NCBI RefSeq assembly: GCF_022761035.1
Contig: NZ_JAKWJP010000005.1
Coordinates: 320,794-384,793, forward strand
From: Microbacterium sp. SS28
GTDB taxonomy: Bacteria; Actinomycetota; Actinomycetes; Actinomycetales; Microbacteriaceae
DNA length: 64,000 nucleotides
Reading direction: 5' to 3'
Under the pieces are notes generated by a model. The model was not told the DNA's origin. It was given only the letters and a program-made list of their open reading frames with translations, and ran no database searches. A program made the translations under genes and the position numbers. Shown here one piece after another: positions 53,371 through 61,142 of this stretch. Within the stretch, counting starts at the first letter, position 1; each line of letters begins with the position of its first letter.

Positions 53371-54732
53371 TCAGCTGTCCGCGATCGCGTCGGCCGCCCG
53401 GTACCCGAAGACGAGCGCCTTCGTCAGTGCCGTCCCTGTCATGTAGGACGCCCCGTGGAATCCTCCGACGACCTCTCCGGCCGCGTGGAGACCCGCAATC
53501 GGGCTGCCGTCCACGCGCCTGACGACGGTGTCGGGAGCGACTCCCAGTCCACCGTATGTCGACGTCATCGCCGTCACCGCGGCGTACGCATAGAACGGTC
53601 CGGTCTCGACCGGCACGAGCGCCCCGACGCCGTTGACGAGTCCCGTGCGTCCGAAGGGATCGTCGCAGCGGCCGGCGACGACGTCGTTGTACTGCGCGAC
53701 GGTGCGCTCGAGCGCTCCTCGCGAAAAGCCGAGTTCGCGCCCGAGCGCCTCGATCGTCGGGGCGCTCACGAGGTGCCCGAGCTCTTCGATGCGGTCCATG
53801 TCCGACAGCGGGACCCCGGGTCGCGACCGTGCCCGCACGACGGAGTCGAAGACCTGGAAGCCCGCGCCCCCTGGCTGCGCGAGCACGGCGGCCCCGAGCA
53901 CCTTGTACGACTCCGACTCGTCCGCGAAGCGGTCGCCGTGCGCGTTGACGAGGATCGCGCCGAGGTAGTTGGCGGTCAGCAGCTCATGCTCGTCGTCCGT
54001 CGCCTCGGCGTGCTGCCCGTAGGTGCCGGTGACGTGCCCGATGTCGGCGAGGCCGGCGCCCAGCATCCAGGCCATCCGGATTCCGTCGCCCGTGTTGCCG
54101 ACGCCGCCGTAGGGCATGGCAGAGGCCTGATCCGGGACGAAGAGGTCGAGCAGCTCGCGCGAACGCGAGAACCCGCCGCTCGTCAGGGCGACGCCCGATG
54201 GCGCGCCAAGCACCCCCGCGGCTGTGCGGACACCGACGACCCTCGAGCCGTCCCACACGAGCTCCTCGGCGGCACACCCGCAGATGATCGCCGCGCCGCC
54301 GTCGACCGCGCCCGCCTGAAGGTGGGCGAGCAGAGCGCCGATGCGGACGAGATGCGCCCGCGCGACCGTCATGCCGGCGCTCACTTTGAGCTCGTCGGTC
54401 CACGCAGCGGCGCGTTCGATCGCGGCGATCGCGCTCGACTGATGGGCGACGAGGGCCCGCAAGAGCGCCTCGTCGGCGAACCCGCCGCCCGTGTCGACCA
54501 TGTCGGCGAAGAAGACCTCGCCGGAATCCGCGACCCCGGCGCGATGTTGCACGGCGGTATCTGCGAGCGCGAACCACCCGCCGCTCATCGCCGAGCTTCC
54601 GCCCAGCCGATCGCGCTTCTCGACCAGTGCGACGCGCAGCCCGCGTTCGGCGAGCCGCTGCGTCGCGGCGATGCCCGCGAGCCCTCCTCCGACCACGACG
54701 GCATCGAACTCGTGTTCGCCCGACGGGCTCAT
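53371..54732 (-). CDS. FAD-dependent oxidoreductase, fumarate-reductase/KstD-like
   Basis: 453 residues. The FAD Rossmann motif is FDAVVVGGGLAGIAATQRLA, then EKRDRLGGSSAMSGGWFALA. The capping domain is in the middle, and the C-terminal FAD block is GGLGVAPDTVVRRVDGSPIA GLHAAGEVVGG. The active-site stretch FHGASYMTGTALTKALVFG lacks the Arg found in soluble fumarate and urocanate reductases (HGxNRLGGNAL), so a dehydrogenase acting on a cyclic substrate is more likely. There is no haem domain or signal. The ATG overlaps the Gfo/Idh/MocA stop (4 nt); the two form an operon. Confidence 0.85.
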   Translation of the reverse strand: MSPSGEHEFDAVVVGGGLAGIAATQRLAERGLRVALVEKRDRLGGSSAMSGGWFALADTAVQHRAGVADSGEVFFADMVDTGGGFADEALLRALVAHQSSAIAAIERAAAWTDELKVSAGMTVARAHLVRIGALLAHLQAGAVDGGAAIICGCAAEELVWDGSRVVGVRTAAGVLGAPSGVALTSGGFSRSRELLDLFVPDQASAMPYGGVGNTGDGIRMAWMLGAGLADIGHVTGTYGQHAEATDDEHELLTANYLGAILVNAHGDRFADESESYKVLGAAVLAQPGGAGFQVFDSVVRARSRPGVPLSDMDRIEELGHLVSAPTIEALGRELGFSRGALERTVAQYNDVVAGRCDDPFGRTGLVNGVGALVPVETGPFYAYAAVTAMTSTYGGLGVAPDTVVRRVDGSPIAGLHAAGEVVGGFHGASYMTGTALTKALVFGYRAADAIADS

Positions 54733-55847
54733 CGTGCCGCCTCCTCCTGCCTCGGGGGTTCGGACGCGCCACCCGCCGTTTCGGCGTCGGCGCAGAATCG
54801 CGCGACATCGAGCGACGCGCCGGTTCGAGCCGCGAGCGCGACCGCCTCGACGAGACCGAGCGTGCGCGATGCATCATCGGCTGAGACGAGCGGCTCCACA
54901 GCTCCCCGGGCGACCTCGATGAAGTGATCCAGCTGCGCGTGGAAGGAGCCTCGCGGCGTGAACGGCAGATACGTGCGCGAGAGGGGCGAGTGCCAGTCAG
55001 CCGGCACTCCGGGACCGTACGTGTAGGCGGCGAGATTCGGCACCGACAGAGCTCCCCGCGTGCCGACCACGTGGTAGGCGACGCCGTCGGGAACATAAGG
55101 GAACGCCTGCGTCTCTTCTGTGGCTTGGTCCCAGCCCCACGGCGACACTCCGGCGTCGGAAGCGAGGAAGCTGCCGACGACCCCGCTCTCGAAGAGCAGA
55201 TTCACCGAGACCGTGTCTTCTACCTCGAGGCCGCGTGCGTTCGACGTCTGCATGGCCTGGACCACTGCGACCTCGCCGAACAGGTGCCGCAGCAGATCCA
55301 GATCGTGCACGGCGTTGATCAGCGTGACGCCGGCGCCGCGCTGGGCATGCCACGGCAGGTCCGTGTAGTAGGCGTCTTCTTTTCGCGCCGACCAGAGACC
55401 GCTCACGGCGACGATCTGACCGAGTTCGCCGGCGCGGACGGCCGCGCGGGCGGGGGCGATCGCAGGATGGTGCCGGCGATGATGGCCGACCAGCAGACGC
55501 CCGTGCAGGCGCTCGACGGCCTCCACGAGTCGGCGCGACTGGACGTAGTCGACGGCGACGGGCTTCTCGAGCAGGACCGCGACGCCCGCTTCGAGGCACT
55601 GGATCGCCGTCTCGACGTGGAGCGCGTTCGGGTTCGCGATGATGACGGCGTCGAGAGGCTCGGAATCCAGCATCCGTTGCGCCTCCGCGTAGACGGGGAC
55701 CTCGAACGATCCGGCCGGCGCCACGGGGTCTGCGACCCCTGCCAGCACGGCCCTCTGCGCCGCGTGAACGAAGTCGATGTGCTGACGTCCCATGAAGCCG
55801 GCCCCGATCACGCCGATTCGGACGGGCCCCAGGTCGGATGCGGTCAC
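54729..55847 (-). CDS. Gfo/Idh/MocA-family NAD(P)-dependent oxidoreductase
   Basis: 372 residues from the GTG at 55847, preceded by GGGAGG 4 nt upstream; an ATG at 55871 lacks a Shine-Dalgarno sequence. The Rossmann start is VRIGVIGAGFMGRQHIDFVH, followed by LDAVIIANPNALHVETAIQC, the EKPVAVD motif with the catalytic Lys, and INAVHDLDLLRHLFG with the substrate-binding Asp/His pair. Members oxidise or reduce sugars, inositols and related polyols. With the flavoprotein it forms a two-gene unit divergent from dctP, consistent with attack on a hydroxylated ring or polyol. Confidence 0.9.
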   Translation of the reverse strand: MTASDLGPVRIGVIGAGFMGRQHIDFVHAAQRAVLAGVADPVAPAGSFEVPVYAEAQRMLDSEPLDAVIIANPNALHVETAIQCLEAGVAVLLEKPVAVDYVQSRRLVEAVERLHGRLLVGHHRRHHPAIAPARAAVRAGELGQIVAVSGLWSARKEDAYYTDLPWHAQRGAGVTLINAVHDLDLLRHLFGEVAVVQAMQTSNARGLEVEDTVSVNLLFESGVVGSFLASDAGVSPWGWDQATEETQAFPYVPDGVAYHVVGTRGALSVPNLAAYTYGPGVPADWHSPLSRTYLPFTPRGSFHAQLDHFIEVARGAVEPLVSADDASRTLGLVEAVALAARTGASLDVARFCADAETAGGASEPPRQEEAAR

Positions 55848-56170
55848 GGAACCTCCCAGCTTCGTCGCCATGGCGTTGGATCGAGCCGAGCGTATTTCAG
55901 GTTGGATGGAGGTGCGCCACTCGTTCCATTCAGCGGCGACGGGCTGCTGTGCACCGCGATGACGCGCCTGTTCCACTCGTCGGGACATCGCTTTGCCAGC
56001 CGCCCGAAGTCGACCAGAGTCGGCTCTGCCACACCGGGCCGCAGCCTGACAGCGTGGTCGATGGCGATCCCGCTGCGCGGAGATCGTCTCGACGCGGCAG
56101 TCGCGCTCCGGCCACCCGAATCACACGTCGGACCATGCACGAAGACGTGCGCACACAAGAGGAGAGTCCC
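55848..56170. promoter_or_regulatory. Divergent control region with two copies of the island motif
   Basis: This 323-bp gap separates the oxidoreductase pair from dctP. GTTCCATTCAGCGGCGAC (55923-55940) and GTTCCACTCGTCGGGAC (55970-55986) resemble the motifs at 47768, 50747 and 58838. I could not fix a -10/-35 pair with confidence. No gene is seen in the rest. Confidence 0.45.
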
Positions 56171-57226
56171 ATGAGCACAGCCCGCTCGACGCACCGCGGC
56201 CGCTACGCCGCGGTCGTGCTCGCAGCAACCGCTCTCGTCGTCACCGGCTGCGCCGGCGGCGGCACGCCGGAGGGCGAGAGCACGGAGACCGCGGCGGCGA
56301 ACGAGCCCGTCACGCTGTCCGTCGCCACCAGCCAGAATGAGCAGACCCCGAACTACTACTGCGGTGTCGAGGTCCTCAAGGACACGCTCGAGGCCGCCGA
56401 CATCGGCTTCACGGTCGAGCTGTTCCCGGCCAGCCAGCTCGGCCCCGACGCCGACCGGTTCCCGCTCGTCCAGGCCGGCGACATCGACATCGACCTGCAG
56501 GGCGCCTCGGCGCTCAGCGCGACGTTCGAGCCGATCGGCGTTGTCGACGCGGCCTATGCCTTCAACGACGTCGACCACGCGTTCCAGTGGATCGACGAGG
56601 AGTCCGAGGAGCTGTTCACGGCGTTCCACGAAGGCACCGGCGTCAACATCGTCGACGGCTGGTTCTTCGGCAACCGCACGTTCACGACGAAGGATGTCGA
56701 GGTCACGAGCCCCGATGACCTCGAAGGTGTGCCGATCCGGTTCCCGAACTCCCCGCAGTTCCTCGCGAACGCCGCGGCGCTCGGCGTCACCAACCCGGTG
56801 TCCGTGGCGGTCGAGGAGGTCTACTCCGCGCTGCAGCAGGGCATTGCCGTCGGTCAGGAGAACCCCATCGTCGCGACGCACTCGTCGAGCTTCGACGAGG
56901 TGCTCAACACGGTCGTACTCAACAACCACAATGTCGGCATCCACTGGATCCTCGTCAGCGACAAGACCTACGAGAAGATGAGCGACGAGCAGGCGGCACT
57001 GCTCGAGAAGACCATCCACGAGATCCGTCCGGACAACCGTGCGTGCGTCGAAGAGGCCACCGACGAGATCCTCGACGACTACCGCGCCGATGACACCTAC
57101 AACGTCATCGAGACGGACGACATCGACGTCGACGCCTTCATCGAGAAGGCCGAGGCGTACTTCGAGGACTACTACACCGGCGACAACCTCGAGGCGTACA
57201 AGGCCATCCGCGCGTCGGCGGGCTGA
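56171..57226 (+). CDS. dctP: TRAP transporter substrate-binding lipoprotein (DctP)
   Basis: 351 residues. The leader RGRYAAVVLAATALVV is followed by the lipobox TGCAGG. The DctP fold is marked by VELFPASQLGPDADRFPLVQ AGDIDIDLQG, WFFGNRTFTTKDVEVTSPDD LEGVPIRFPNSP with the carboxylate-binding Arg, and EEVYSALQQGIAVGQENPI. It delivers an organic acid to DctQM, encoded at 50886-52827. A strong double terminator follows, so it is transcribed alone and probably in excess. Confidence 0.94.
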   Translation: MSTARSTHRGRYAAVVLAATALVVTGCAGGGTPEGESTETAAANEPVTLSVATSQNEQTPNYYCGVEVLKDTLEAADIGFTVELFPASQLGPDADRFPLVQAGDIDIDLQGASALSATFEPIGVVDAAYAFNDVDHAFQWIDEESEELFTAFHEGTGVNIVDGWFFGNRTFTTKDVEVTSPDDLEGVPIRFPNSPQFLANAAALGVTNPVSVAVEEVYSALQQGIAVGQENPIVATHSSSFDEVLNTVVLNNHNVGIHWILVSDKTYEKMSDEQAALLEKTIHEIRPDNRACVEEATDEILDDYRADDTYNVIETDDIDVDAFIEKAEAYFEDYYTGDNLEAYKAIRASAG

Positions 57227-57240
57227 CACCTCACAGCAGG

Positions 57241-57278
57241 CGAGCGGGGTGGGTGCGGACTCGCGCCCACCCCGCTCG
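57241..57278 (+). terminator. Terminator hairpin after dctP
   Basis: CGAGCGGGGTGGG pairs with its complement at 57266-57278 (13 bp, 12-nt loop that can pair further). Confidence 0.75.
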
Positions 57279-57297
57279 GCGTTCGGGGATGTCCGCG

Positions 57298-57335
57298 AAG
57301 AGGGGGAGGGTGCGGATCCGCACCCTCCCCCTCTT
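57298..57335. terminator. 38-bp perfect palindrome, bidirectional terminator
   Basis: Half-site AAGAGGGGGAGGGTGCGGA followed directly by its exact complement, giving a 19-bp arm. It lies between dctP and the convergent IclR gene and reads as a terminator in both directions. Confidence 0.8.
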
Positions 57336-57343
57336 CCGGCGTG

Positions 57344-58108
57344 TCAGTGAGCGCGGTCCGAAGAGATCCTGCGGCTCAGCGTCGCGGCGGCTGCACGCAC
57401 GGAAGGGCCGACACGCTCGGGCAGGACGTCCTCGACAGCGCCCGCAACCGAGAGGGCCGCGACCGGGGCGCCGCCATGACCGAGGATGGCGGCCGCCGTG
57501 CAGGTGCGGCCGAGCGCGAGCTCCTCCACCTCGGTGGCGACGCCGAGCCTTCGGATGTCGGCCAGATTCTGCAGGAGCACGGACGGATCCGTGATGGTGT
57601 GAGGCGTCCGGCTCTCGAGCCCGCGGCCGACGACCCGCTCGACGACGTCCCTCGGCGAGTGCGCCAGGATCGCCTTCCCGAGGGCCGTGGCATGTGCGAG
57701 AAAGCGACCGCCGATCCGCACCATAGGAGTGGCGGTGGGCGCGCCTCGCATGATGGCCACGACGACGACGTCGGAGCCGTCGAGCACCGCAAGGTGGACG
57801 GTCTGGCCCGTCATGTCGCGCAGCTCCGTCATGACGGGAATCGCCGCCTGGCGCAGTACACGGGGCTGCTCGACCGTCTGGCCCAGTTCGAAGAGCCGCA
57901 CACCGAGGTAGAGCTTGTCGCCATCGCGGTCGAGGAATCGCTGGACCACGAGATCCGCAGCAATCCGCGAGACGGTCGATTTGGGGAGGTTCGCCCGGCG
58001 CGCGAGCTCTGACACTCCCAGCCCGTCGTCGGAGTCGCCGAACGCGTCGAAGACGGCCGTGACGCGATCGAGGACGCTGACCGACTCCGTCCAGCTCGCG
58101 GTGCGCAT
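57344..58108 (-). CDS. IclR-family regulator, type A
   Basis: 254 residues. The winged HTH is LGVSELARRANLPKSTVSRI. The C-terminal effector domain has GGRFLAHATALGKAILAHSP and HTITDPSVLLQNLADIRRLG. It is closest within the window to the protein at 62740-63486 (matching HATALGKA.LAH and TITD..L...LA.IRR). It starts 3 nt after the stop of the type B IclR gene. IclR proteins commonly control aromatic and quinate/protocatechuate catabolism; the effector here is unknown. Confidence 0.9.
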   Translation of the reverse strand: MRTASWTESVSVLDRVTAVFDAFGDSDDGLGVSELARRANLPKSTVSRIAADLVVQRFLDRDGDKLYLGVRLFELGQTVEQPRVLRQAAIPVMTELRDMTGQTVHLAVLDGSDVVVVAIMRGAPTATPMVRIGGRFLAHATALGKAILAHSPRDVVERVVGRGLESRTPHTITDPSVLLQNLADIRRLGVATEVEELALGRTCTAAAILGHGGAPVAALSVAGAVEDVLPERVGPSVRAAAATLSRRISSDRAH

Positions 58109-58111
58109 GCG

Positions 58112-58861
58112 TCAGGCGGCCACGAGGCGGCGCGTGACGGTCGTCCCCGCCGTGCGCACGAGCGATGCGACACGATCGGGATCCATCCCACCGCTCGGAC
58201 CAGCGATGGAAATGGCGCCGAGGACGACGCGATCGCTCGAGAGCACGGGGCTCGCAACGGCGAAGATGCCCGGATACGACACCTCGTCATCGGTCGCGAC
58301 GACCAAAGCACGCACATGCGCCAGCTCGTCGCGGAAGTGGTCCGCCTCGGCGTCGACAAGCCGCGCGCTCACGCGATCGACGATTCCCCGATCCTCGCAG
58401 AAGGCGAGGTAGGCCTTTCCGCTGGCGGTCGTCAGTGCCGGGGAGCGCATGCCGGCACGGGTGGGCAGCATCGGCAATCTGCCCGCGACTGCGGCCAGCG
58501 AAACCATGTCGGTCCCCTGCTGGACCCACAGCCCCACGCGCTCCCCCGTGACATCGCAGAGATTGCGGATGACAGGCGCCGCCGCTGCGATGAGGCGCCG
58601 CGGGAGACTGGCTCGTGCGCCCCACTCGAAGAGGCGCAATCCGAGGCGCACGCCGTCGTCGGTCCTCTCGAGGTAGCGCTGGCCGGTCAGCTCGGCTACG
58701 AGCCGCGAGACCGTCGACTTGGGCATATCGGTCGACGCCGCGAGCTCGGTGATCGAGATCGGGGCTTCGGACTCCTTCACCGCATCGAGGATCGCGATGA
58801 TCCGATCGAGAACCGAGACCGGTCGACCAGCCGCCGTGTTCCATTCGGCGAGACTCATCAT
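58112..58861 (-). CDS. IclR-family regulator, type B
   Basis: 249 residues. The HTH is PISITELAASTDMPKSTVSR. The effector domain has PTRAGMRSPALTTASGKAYL AF and ISIAGPSGGMDPDRVASLVR, which strongly resembles the truncated protein at 63490-64000. GAGAGGAAG precedes the double ATG (58861/58858). Its first codons overlap a copy of the island motif (58838-58854), suggesting autoregulation. It is divergent from the QuiC1-type operon at 58996. Confidence 0.9.
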   Translation of the reverse strand: MMSLAEWNTAAGRPVSVLDRIIAILDAVKESEAPISITELAASTDMPKSTVSRLVAELTGQRYLERTDDGVRLGLRLFEWGARASLPRRLIAAAAPVIRNLCDVTGERVGLWVQQGTDMVSLAAVAGRLPMLPTRAGMRSPALTTASGKAYLAFCEDRGIVDRVSARLVDAEADHFRDELAHVRALVVATDDEVSYPGIFAVASPVLSSDRVVLGAISIAGPSGGMDPDRVASLVRTAGTTVTRRLVAA

Positions 58862-58915
58862 CGAGCTTCCTCTCCCAACGGGTTGAATCGACTTCGATCC
58901 CCCATGGGATCGAAC

Positions 58916-58929
58916 GTACTAGTTAGTAC
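58916..58929. promoter_or_regulatory. Inverted repeat in the QuiC1-type operon promoter
   Basis: GTACTAGTTAGTAC has 6-bp arms around GT, an AT-rich island in a GC-rich region. It lies 67 bp before the QuiC1-type start and 55 bp before the divergent IclR start. The form suits a TetR-type operator; the TetR gene closes this operon. Confidence 0.5.
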
Positions 58930-58995
58930 ATAGTTCTGCAATGCTGTCTCGAGAGCCAGGTGGGCACCAGTGTGGGTGACCCGGAGAAGGGCGCC

Positions 58996-60843
58996 ATGCG
59001 CACATCGATCGCCACTGTCTGCCTGAGCGGCACGCTCGATCAGAAGCTCCTCGCCGCGCGCGCGGCGGGGTTCGACGGCGTGGAGATCTTCGAGCCGGAC
59101 CTCGTCTCGTCGCCGCTCGCCCCCGAAGCGATCCGCGCGCGAGCGGACGAACTGGGACTGTCACTGGATCTCTATCAGCCGTTCCGGGACTTCGAAGGCG
59201 TCGGACCCGAGCTTCTCGAACTGAACCTCCGCCGGGCCGAGGCGAAATTCGCCCTCATGAATCGCCTGGGCATCGAGACGATGCTCCTGTGCAGCAATGT
59301 CGCGACAGCGCGGAGCGGCGACGAGCAGCTCGCCGCCTCGCAACTGCGTCTGCTCGGCGACGCCGCCGGACGCTTCGGTGTGCGAGTCGCTTACGAAGCG
59401 CTGGCATGGGGCCGCTTCGTCGACGGATACGAGACGGCGGCGCGGGTCGTCCGGCTCGCCGATCACGAGCGGATCGGGCTGTGTCTCGACAGCTTCCACA
59501 TCCTCTCGAAGGGTCACAATCCAGAGGCGATCGAGACCATCCCCGCCGACGGGATCTTCTTCGTCCAGATGGCCGACGCTCCACTCCTGACCCTGGACGT
59601 GCTCTCCTGGAGCCGACACCACCGACTGTTCCCGGGCGAGGGCGGTTTCGACCTCGGAAGGTTCATGGCCCACCTCGTCCGCACGGGCTACGACGGCCCC
59701 GTCTCACTCGAGGTCTTCAATGACACCTTCCGCCAGACCGACCCGCGCGCAACCGCCGTCGATGCGCGACGGTCGCTGCGATGGCTCGAGCATGTGACCG
59801 CCGAGGCGCTCGGGGTCGGAGCGGGCGGGCGGGCCGCACGAATGTCGGCAACCGCATTGCCCTCGGCGGAGCCTGCCATCGACGTCAACTACGTCGAACT
59901 GCGAACCGCAGAGCCCGCCGAACTCCGCGTCCTGCTCCGCCAGCTGGGCTTCCGATCGCACGGGTCGCACCGCAGCAAAGCGGTCGAGCTGTGGTCGCAC
60001 GGCGACGTCCGGATCGTCCTCGGCGCGCCGGACTCCGAGCTTCAGCCCACCGTCGCGGGAATCGGGCTCTCGGTGAACGATCCTTCGACAGCGGTGCAGC
60101 GCGCGACGGCGCTCTTCGCTCCCGAGGTTCCCCGACAGCAGGATGCCGCGGACGAGCCCCTCGTCGGCGTCCGCGCACCCGACGGGTCGGAGGTCTTCTT
60201 CGGCGCAGACGGCGAGGACGCTCCGGCGTGGGTGGACGAGTTCGGCATCCCCGACGGAGACGATCCGCGTCTGCTCGAACGCGTCGACCATATCAATCTC
60301 GCGCAGCCCTGGCAGCACTTCGATGCCGCCGTCCTCTTCTTCCGCTCCGTCCTCGACCTGCACCCGGAGCCGTCGATCGACGTCGCGGCACCTGTCGGAC
60401 TCGTGCGCAGCCAGGTTCTCCGGAGCACTGACGGAATCGTGAGGGTCGCGCTCAACCTCGTGCCCTCCGGCTCAAGCGAGAAGGACGCGATCCTGCCGCA
60501 GCACATCGCATTCGCGACATCCGATGCGCTCGCCGTCGCTCGAACCGCGCGCGAACGCGGATTCGTGCCCCTCCAGATCCCCGAGAACTACTACGACGAC
60601 CTTTCGGCCCGATACCAGCTCGACCCTCTGCTGCTCGGCGAACTCCGCGAGCTGAACGTCATGTTCGATCGGGACGAGTCCGGCGAGTTCCTGCACTTCT
60701 ACACCCATCCCGTCGGGACGGTGTTCCTCGAGGTCGTCGAGCGACGCGACGGCTACACGGGCTACGGCGCTCTCAACGCCCCCGTGCGGCTCGCCGCTCA
60801 GTATCAGCGTCCCCGCACATCAGATCAGAGAGTCCCCGCGTGA
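58996..60843 (+). CDS. QuiC1-type 3-dehydroshikimate dehydratase with HPPD-like domain
   Basis: 615 residues, the usual two-domain size. Residues 1-280 form the TIM barrel with ligands Glu134, Asp165/His168 (LCLDSFHILS), Gln191 (QMADAP) and Glu239 (SLEVFNDTF). Residues ~290-600 are HPPD-like with the full metal triad His432, His503 (PQHIAFATSD) and Glu579. It should convert 3-dehydroshikimate to protocatechuate, the step that commits quinate/shikimate carbon to aromatic catabolism. GGAGAAGG lies 5 nt before the ATG; a GTG 24 nt upstream is open but lacks support. It is first of four overlapping genes. Confidence 0.9.
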   Translation: MRTSIATVCLSGTLDQKLLAARAAGFDGVEIFEPDLVSSPLAPEAIRARADELGLSLDLYQPFRDFEGVGPELLELNLRRAEAKFALMNRLGIETMLLCSNVATARSGDEQLAASQLRLLGDAAGRFGVRVAYEALAWGRFVDGYETAARVVRLADHERIGLCLDSFHILSKGHNPEAIETIPADGIFFVQMADAPLLTLDVLSWSRHHRLFPGEGGFDLGRFMAHLVRTGYDGPVSLEVFNDTFRQTDPRATAVDARRSLRWLEHVTAEALGVGAGGRAARMSATALPSAEPAIDVNYVELRTAEPAELRVLLRQLGFRSHGSHRSKAVELWSHGDVRIVLGAPDSELQPTVAGIGLSVNDPSTAVQRATALFAPEVPRQQDAADEPLVGVRAPDGSEVFFGADGEDAPAWVDEFGIPDGDDPRLLERVDHINLAQPWQHFDAAVLFFRSVLDLHPEPSIDVAAPVGLVRSQVLRSTDGIVRVALNLVPSGSSEKDAILPQHIAFATSDALAVARTARERGFVPLQIPENYYDDLSARYQLDPLLLGELRELNVMFDRDESGEFLHFYTHPVGTVFLEVVERRDGYTGYGALNAPVRLAAQYQRPRTSDQRVPA

Positions 60844-61142
60844 TCCGGCACGTCGCCGTCTTCCGATTCGTCCCCGAGTTCACGACCGAGCAGCGGGAGC
60901 ACTGGATCTCGCTCCTTCGCGCGCTCCCGGAGCAGATCCCGGAGCTGCGCAGCATGAGCGCCGGGCGCGATGTCCTCGGGGGGCCGGCGTCGCACGAACT
61001 CGCGATCGTCGCCGACTTCGACGATCTCGAAGGGCTCGCCGCGTACACGCGGCATCCCGCGCACGATGAGGTCCTGCGGATCTCGGCATCAGTCAAGGCC
61101 TCGCTCGCGACGGTCGACTTCGAGATTCCGGATGCCTCATGA
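60840..61142 (+). CDS. Dabb (stress-responsive A/B barrel) domain protein
   Basis: 100 residues, one ferredoxin-like domain: MIRHVAVFRFVPEFTTEQRE, LPELRSMSAGRDV-like centre, HELAIVADFDDLEGLAAYTR and HPAHDEVL. The GTG overlaps the previous stop (GTGA) and its stop overlaps the dehydrogenase start (ATGA). Dabb proteins recur in aromatic and polyketide pathways, sometimes as small enzymes; the role here is unknown. The location between a dehydratase and a dehydrogenase implies a part in the same pathway. Confidence 0.87.
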   Translation: MIRHVAVFRFVPEFTTEQREHWISLLRALPEQIPELRSMSAGRDVLGGPASHELAIVADFDDLEGLAAYTRHPAHDEVLRISASVKASLATVDFEIPDAS

